Shown here one piece after another: positions 58,499-64,000 of a stretch of 64,000 nucleotides of DNA. Within the stretch, counting starts at the first letter, position 1; every line of letters begins with the position of its first letter. The stretch covers positions 434,001 to 498,000 of the forward strand of contig BJKQ01000003.1 of NCBI GenBank assembly GCA_006538405.1. Direction: 5' to 3'. The notes under the pieces were generated by a model. That model had not been told where the DNA came from, did no database searches, and saw only the letters and a list, made by a program, of their open reading frames with translations. The position numbers and the translations under genes were made by a program. Origin of the DNA: Hansfordia pulvinata (taxonomy: Eukaryota > Ascomycota > Sordariomycetes > Xylariales).

Positions 58499-60199
58499 GA
58501 GGGGGTATGTGCGACCTGGCGTTCAGGGGCTGGCCTCGTCCTTCCACTCGGGTAGAATGAGGGCGCAAAGCGGCACTCCTGTTCGATGCACTAATTAGAT
58601 CTCATCATTTTCAGGCACATCTCTCTTGCCTGACCGGCCTCCGGTGCTTGGAGTTGGATTATAGAGTCATATTATAATAGAGCTGAATATTAAAGACATA
58701 GCTGGTCTTGCTGGTCATATTGCGAATTAATGGGGAGCGCTCAGCGAGGCTTAGCTTATCTTTTGATACTGTAAGGTCGGGTGCATGTGGTTGTAAAGTG
58801 TTAAAGTCTGACTAATAGTATATGAGTAAGTCGTGCACACTGCATACATTGAAGATGAGTTTTTGATGTAGTATTCGAGGTATCGTGATACATACACGCA
58901 GGCTGCACATGAGCTTGTGTTGCAGCAAGCACGCTGCTCCGATCAAGGTTGCTTGTCCACTGACCTGTGAGACATGAGTCAGTCCCGAAACCATGACCCC
59001 TGTCCAGACCGCCCCCATGTGAGACAAGCAGTGACGCCAGCTGTCGGCATCTGCTAGCTTGGCGGAGCTGGCAGAGCAGTATATCAAATGTACTTCTGCT
59101 CCTGTAAAGCCACAAGAAGCACATGGAAGTACTTACGTCGACACCAGCTCCTGCCTCCTTCGCTTCGAATCTTCGGGAGCACCTGCCCAGCAGCTTGGTG
59201 CAACGGGGGCACGTACGAGCCTTTACGAGCGTCCAGCAGACCTGCCCTTTGCCTTCTGGGTCCTTCTCCTCCCGCCCGCTCGCGTGCTCTTGCTCTCTCC
59301 TTCGTCACCTCTTCATCATCGTGTCGTGTCCTCCATCCAACCACTGCGCTTCCTCTCGCGACACCAACCATCCGCGCTGCGCTTCCACAACCTCGGTCCA
59401 TCTCCATCCCATCAACACGCACACGATAACTTTCCAGTCATCTCGACTGCGCGCTACTCGATCCCAACCGCACCCTGGTCTGAACTCGGCTCGATCGCGA
59501 CGGCCGGCCTTTCGCCACTCGATCCCACCCGCCCCATCAAGGGCCGAGCCTCATGATCTTCTGAAAGCACTAACCTCTGCGCGCGACCGTTCAGGTCCGG
59601 TACTGTAGGGTATACCGGTGGTCGGCTAACCGAAACGCTGCTATTCGCAGCCTGTACCAGAAGGCGTGTTGTTGTTGTAATATCGAGTCGAGTCGCGGCC
59701 CCGACCCTGGAGGAGAAATATCTTAGTCACTTGAGCTGATTTGGTGGTTGCTTGCTGTTCAAGCCCATCTTTGGCTTTGTACATCAAACTCGCACTTTTC
59801 TCGCCTCGTTGGCTTCTCCGCTTCTCCCGCGGCGCTTGGGCAAAGTCGCTGCGCTATTGCGCAAGACAAAGACTCTGATCAGAGGAAAAGAAGAGTATAA
59901 TCTGAAAGAAATTGACTCCCATCCATTTTCTTGACAATCAATCACTGGCTTGGCTTCTAGAGGAGGATATCACTCGATCTCGGTCATCGTTGCCTCTGCT
60001 GCCTTTCATTGATCAACGGTGGTAGCCAGTTACCACCTCATCCCGCTTTGCCACCGCGACACCACCCTCTCCTTGACCCCCTTTCCTCCGCCTGCGTGCT
60101 CGAATCCCTGCTGCCACGCTCCATCCCATCTTGTGCTCCAGCCCCTTCCCTCACACCACAATCACCCTGTAGGAGGCTTGGTCACCACCCTGCGCTACC
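58499..60199. other. Intergenic region and long mpe1 leader
   Basis: The first half is AT-richer than the rest of the window and contains no gene. From about 59700 the sequence is C/T-rich with CATC and TTGACAATCAATC-like words common in fungal 5' UTRs, leading to the mpe1 start. Frames in 59059-59608 overlap in all registers and are not called. Confidence 0.55.
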
Positions 60200-62230
60200 A
60201 TGACTTCGTCCGTGTTCTTCAAGTTCAAGTCCCAGAGGGAACCGTCCCGAGTCGAGTTTGACGGCACGGGCATCTCGGTCTTCGAACTGAAGCGTGATAT
60301 TATCATCAAGAGCGGTCTCGGAGATGGAACAGACTTCGACCTCGCCATCTACTCGGAAGATGGCGCTGAAGGTAGGTCACCCCTTTTGTTCGCATGATCC
60401 ATTGTCTAACGCCTTCGCAGAATACGATGACGACACAACGATCGTGCCTCGGTCCACGACAGTTGTGGCCCGTCGACTGCCCCCCAGAAGCCCGGGGCGG
60501 GACGTGCCGCTCGATATGTCTCCGGCAAGATGCCCGCGAGCGCGAGGAATTCGTCTCGAAAGGAGAACACAACGAAGGCGTCAAAGCCCGCCAACACGGG
60601 TTTGGCGCAGATGAACACGGCCATGACGGAAGAAGAGAAGATGATGGCCATGTTCCAGGTGCAGTCCGACCAGTGGGAAAACCAGCAAGAGGAGATGTCC
60701 CAGTAAGTATCAACAGCCCGTCTCAGACGATCTGCCATGCTACCCTGCTAACTCCCGAATAGTCAAACGGCCGTGCACAAGCCCGGGGCCAAGAAGCCTG
60801 TCAATGTCCCCGACCACGACCCTCCGACGGGCTACGTCTGCTATCGCTGCGGCCAAAAAGGACACTGGATCCAAGTGTGCCCCACCAACGACAACCCGGA
60901 ATACGACAACCGGCCCCGCGTCAAGCGCACCACCGGCATTCCTCGGTCCTTCCTCAAGACGGTAGACAAGTCCGCTCTGCAGCAGTCCGGTGCTGACGGA
61001 GAGGATCTCAAGCCACCCGCGGGAGTCATGGTCAATGCCGATGGCGAGTTTGTGATTGCGGAGCCTGACAAGGCTTCATGGGAGCAGTATCAGGCCAAGA
61101 CCAAGTCGTCGGCCACGGCGCAGAAAGCTGCGTCGGCCGAGGACAAGGACCTCGAGGAGAGAGGCTTGCTGTGTCCCATTGACAAGAGGATGTTTATAGA
61201 CCCAATGAAGACACCTTGTTGTGAGAAGACGTATTGCAATGAATGCATCACGGATGCCCTCATTCAGAGCGACTTCGTCTGTCCGAGCTGCCAGACAGAT
61301 AAGGTGCTGATTGACGATTTGAAGCATGACGAGGAGGCGACGAGCAAAATGCAGGAGTACACTAAAGAGAAGGAAGCCGTGAAGACGAGAGAACGGTCCC
61401 AGAGCCCCAACGAAGCTGCTACAGCCACGGCGGGGGCAAAGTCGCCAGCAGAGGGGCCCCAGGAGCAGGCTGATGAGGCCAAGGGCGTCGAAAAGCCAGC
61501 CACTGAAGTCAAGAAATCACAATCTCCAACGCCCGCCGCCAAATCACCAACAGAGAACGCGAGCGTGAGAAGGCCCTCGATAACCCCCAGCGTGTCGTCG
61601 GCGACCAATGCCGACGTGGCTGCGGTGCCCAGTGAAGAGGGCGCTTCAAACCCGAAGAAACGACCAGCAGAGGAGCTGATGGAGAACCCCAAAATCCCCA
61701 AGGGGCCCAAGGCCATGCGCCGCGAACAAGAAGCTCGGGACGTGCAGCAGCAACAGCACATGATGCATCAGACCATGGGTGGCAGCATGGGCGGCATGAT
61801 GCCCAACATGATGGGCTTCAACCCCATGAACATGGGCAACATGGGCAACATGGGAGGCATGGGCGGCTTCAACCCCATGAATATGAACATGAACATGATG
61901 ATGGGCATGAACGGCATGAACCCCATGAACATGAACATGGGAATGATGAACCCGATGGGCGGCATGGGCCCCATGGGTGGCATGAATGGGATGAACGGCA
62001 TGAACGGCGGTTTCAACCCCAACATGTTCGGCATGAACCACGGCGGGATGAACGGTATGAATAATGGTGGCGGCGGCAATTTCAACAACAGGAATCAGCA
62101 GATGCCCAACCGAGCCGGCTTCCCCAACCAAGCGCAGGACGACGAGGCTTACTTCCGCAAGCCCGTCAACCCGGGCCGCCACCAGCACAAGCAGCGGCGA
62201 GTCCGGCCCAGCGACTACAAGCAGCTTTGA
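60200..62230 (+). CDS. mpe1: Mpe1/RBBP6-type cleavage and polyadenylation factor subunit, one frame break
   Basis: Mpe1 is a subunit of the nuclear cleavage and polyadenylation factor (essential in yeast). Exons are 60200-60371, 60421-60702 and 60763-62230. The DWNN ubiquitin-like domain (VFFKFKSQREPSRVEFDGTG...) spans exons 1-2 and ends EYDDDTTIVPRSTTVVARRL. A CCHC knuckle follows (CYRCGQKGHWIQVCP), then a RING/U-box (CPIDKRMFIDP, CCEKTYCNECI, CPSCQTDK), a Ser/Pro/Glu-rich stretch and a Met/Gly/Asn-rich tail, ending in basic RRVRPSDYKQL. In exon 2, after VARRLPP, the frame as written is wrong. The conserved continuation QKPGAGRAARYVSGKMPAS and MTEEEKMMAMFQVQSDQWEN needs one extra base in the C6 run at 60480-60485, and exon length arithmetic agrees (282 nt where the phase requires 283). 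An assembly error is more likely than loss of an essential gene. Confidence 0.93.
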
Positions 62231-63611
62231 GGGACGCGAGAGCCGCATGCGGTCATCTGCAAGAACTCGCAGGCCGCACCCCGCTCAACTTCGCGTCAGA
62301 ATCCGGCCCCGCAGCGCGCACGGCACAGCTCTGTTGTCAGCACCCGCCATTTTTCACCATTCATTTGTACATTCATTTGATCGATATCTTTCACAGCGTG
62401 CTCCACAGGTCGGGCAGCACCACGACCGCAGCAGTCAAGCCTCTGGGGCGCACGCGCGCATGGCTTTCGATCGGGTCTCACCCTTGGGCGGGTCGCGATG
62501 CCTCATATCGCCCCAGCACTCTTCTTTTTGCTATGCATTTCCACAGCTATGACCAAGGCTCGGCCGGGCCCAGTAACACGAGCCAAAGGCCACAAAGAGA
62601 TGGTTGTGACAGGTTCTGGGGGGGGGGAATCTGTCAAAGGGGCGATGGACGACGGACACGGAGCATCGGGCGAGCCCTCAGGCGTTTCCTCTTGGTTTTC
62701 CATCATCTTCTCTGCAACTCCATCATCTACCTCTTCATTTTCACTTTCCACGGCGTTTCCAGGGAGGGGCGGTCTTCAAGGCGTTGATCTTTTTATTTTT
62801 TTTGTCCTTCCGGGAATGGGCGAGAAGGGATGGCCAGGCCAGTCAGGCCTGAAGTGGAAGGGGGTGAAGGGAAGGGGACCCAGGTTTAGCCCACCTGCAT
62901 TCATCAAGGTACATATTCTTCTGGTAGTTGAAGCACGGCGACACAGGTTGACGCCTGTTCGCCGGGCCCTTAAAATGCAGACACACACCTTGACACCTCC
63001 ACATCCCTGTTCTTTTGCGGCTGCTTTTCCGCCGTCCGCGCAGAGGCGGACGGGTATGACGGGAACGGCACTGCGCCGGGGGATTTGGGAGTTTCGAACG
63101 CAGTGCGGGAAACCAGGCTGCTAAGGGTCCCACGGCACTTTCAGATAGCATCCCGAATGAAGATTTTACCCGTAACAAGGAAAAGAAACCGCCTACGATG
63201 TGACGCTAGGCCCTCGCGACGAGTGGACATGTTTGAACCAATATCGGAGTCAAGGGGGCGCGGGGGGCGCGGGGCCCGCGGCGGGCGCATCAGACCGCCG
63301 CCAGCTTACTATGATCCAAAATGTATACTTTGAGACACTGATTCTGACAAGTAATCGGAAGTGAGGTTTCGTCATATTCTCTGCCATTTTTTGGTCTTCT
63401 ATTGCCGTGAAATCGTGATATTATAGCTGGAACGAAACCTCTGGATCTGGTCCGCCGCAGAGCCAGTCATCCCCCATGATAACTTGCCATGGGCAGTCAT
63501 CCTCCATGATAACTGGTCAAAAAAAAAAAAAATCCTGCTTTCGCCCCCAGCACGACGCTCCCGCTTCTCCCTCTCCCCACAAATCCTTCCTCTGCGTCTC
63601 CGCTCGCGTGC
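62231..63611. other. Convergent spacer between mpe1 and get3
   Basis: This holds the 3' flanks of both genes. The plus-strand frame 62498-63124 and the acidic minus-strand frame 62503-62751 (which lacks an ATG) show no family features and are not called. A GC-rich repeat of GGGGCGCGG-like words lies at 63255-63285. Confidence 0.55.
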
Positions 63612-64000
63612 TTACTCGGCCGGGGGCACGTAGGGGTTGATGAGCATCTCGCTGAACTTGACGAGGCGGTCCTTGCCGCGGACCTCGTCGACGAGGAGGG
63701 GCATGCGGACGACGTTGAACTCGTCGTACAGCTCCTCGATCTGGTCGAGGTACTTGCGCTGCATCTTGCGGCGGGCGCCGCACTGGGGGCAGCTGGAGCC
63801 GGCGCCGGGGAAGAGCAGCTGGTTGACGACGATGGAGTGCGTGTCGATGCCGTAGCTGGCCAGCTCCTGGATCATGCGCTCCGTCTCGTAGAGCGAGAGG
63901 AACTCGGCGATGCAGACGCACACGAAGGTCGTCAGGTTCTCGTCCTTGAACTGCGAGTTGACCTCGCCGATGGTCTGGCGCAGCGACTCGAGCTTCTCCA
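63612..64000 (-). CDS. get3: ATPase Get3, C-terminal part (runs off the window)
   Basis: Get3 is the cytosolic ATPase that receives tail-anchored membrane proteins and delivers them to the Get1/Get2 receptor of the endoplasmic reticulum. Only the last 129 or so codons are inside the window: [20 protein letters not shown] leads to [35 protein letters not shown] and the zinc-binding CPQC pair that bridges the Get3 dimer (CxxC), followed by [12 protein letters not shown] and the end [11 protein letters not shown]. This corresponds to the ArsA/Get3 C-terminal third. The P-loop, switch regions and start lie beyond position 64000. The gene converges on mpe1. No abnormality is seen in the visible part. 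Confidence 0.96.
   Translation of the reverse strand, partial: EKLESLRQTIGEVNSQFKDENLTTFVCVCIAEFLSLYETERMIQELASYGIDTHSIVVNQLLFPGAGSSCPQCGARRKMQRKYLDQIEELYDEFNVVRMPLLVDEVRGKDRLVKFSEMLINPYVPPAE

Noticed and set aside
60421..60485. CCCCCCAG in mpe1 as an intron acceptor that would explain the frame change
   Set aside because: The sequence directly before it encodes the conserved end of the DWNN domain and leaves no room for a donor and intron of viable length.
62503..62751. Acidic minus-strand frame between mpe1 and get3
   Set aside because: It has no ATG start (begins with GTG), its second half is not coding-like, and the opposite strand is open over the same bases.

Overview
The window is nuclear DNA from a filamentous ascomycete, most likely a GC-rich Sordariomycete and probably from the Hypocreales. 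The supporting evidence is GT-AG introns of about 50-750 nt, GC-rich third codon positions, and Pezizomycotina-type proteins (ras-2, a fungal glutamine synthetase with split 5' codons, SUR7/PalI, Mpe1, Get3, Rrp7, a Zn2Cys6 factor). The species is not determined.

Layout: glutamine synthetase (minus, 1301-3430, five exons, the first only the ATG). Gene-free stretch to 11.37 kb. Unknown disordered Pezizomycotina-type protein (plus, 11371-13404). MOSC/ferredoxin-reductase fusion (minus, 13892-16305). Broken Zn2Cys6 regulator (minus, about 16.68-18.34 kb). Cysteine-rich secreted protein (plus, 20402-21409). Rrp7-like rRNA processing factor (plus, 22642-23655). HAD type II dehalogenase (plus, 25301-26149). 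Gene-free stretch to 33.89 kb. ras-2 GTPase (plus, 33893-35146). A 14-kb gene desert. Secreted Lys/Glu/Ala/Ser repeat protein with several frame breaks (minus, 49239-50836). SUR7/PalI membrane protein (minus, 53213-54263). Secreted, probably GPI-anchored PLC-like phosphodiesterase (plus, 57085-58498). Mpe1/RBBP6 polyadenylation factor with one frame break (plus, 60200-62230). 3' part of get3 (minus, 63612-64000, runs off the window).

The genes do not form a cluster or operon. They are unrelated housekeeping genes (nitrogen assimilation, ribosome biogenesis, Ras signalling, mRNA 3'-end formation, tail-anchored protein insertion) mixed with surface or secreted proteins. No secondary-metabolite core gene, transposase, reverse transcriptase, CRISPR array or rRNA gene was seen, and I found no convincing tRNA.

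Two genome-level signals stand out. First, about three quarters of the window is non-coding, and that DNA is strongly enriched in the octamer TACTCGTA/TACGAGTA. I located 44 copies, none inside a called exon, several fused into perfect 16-20 bp palindromes. The same spacers carry AGGTACCT-type strings and G/C homopolymers up to 26 nt. Second, two otherwise sensible genes (mpe1 and the secreted repeat protein) are broken only at short G/C runs, each of which lacks one base. This suggests homopolymer under-calling in the assembly rather than true gene loss, whereas the Zn2Cys6 gene has stop codons and frame breaks that look like genuine decay.
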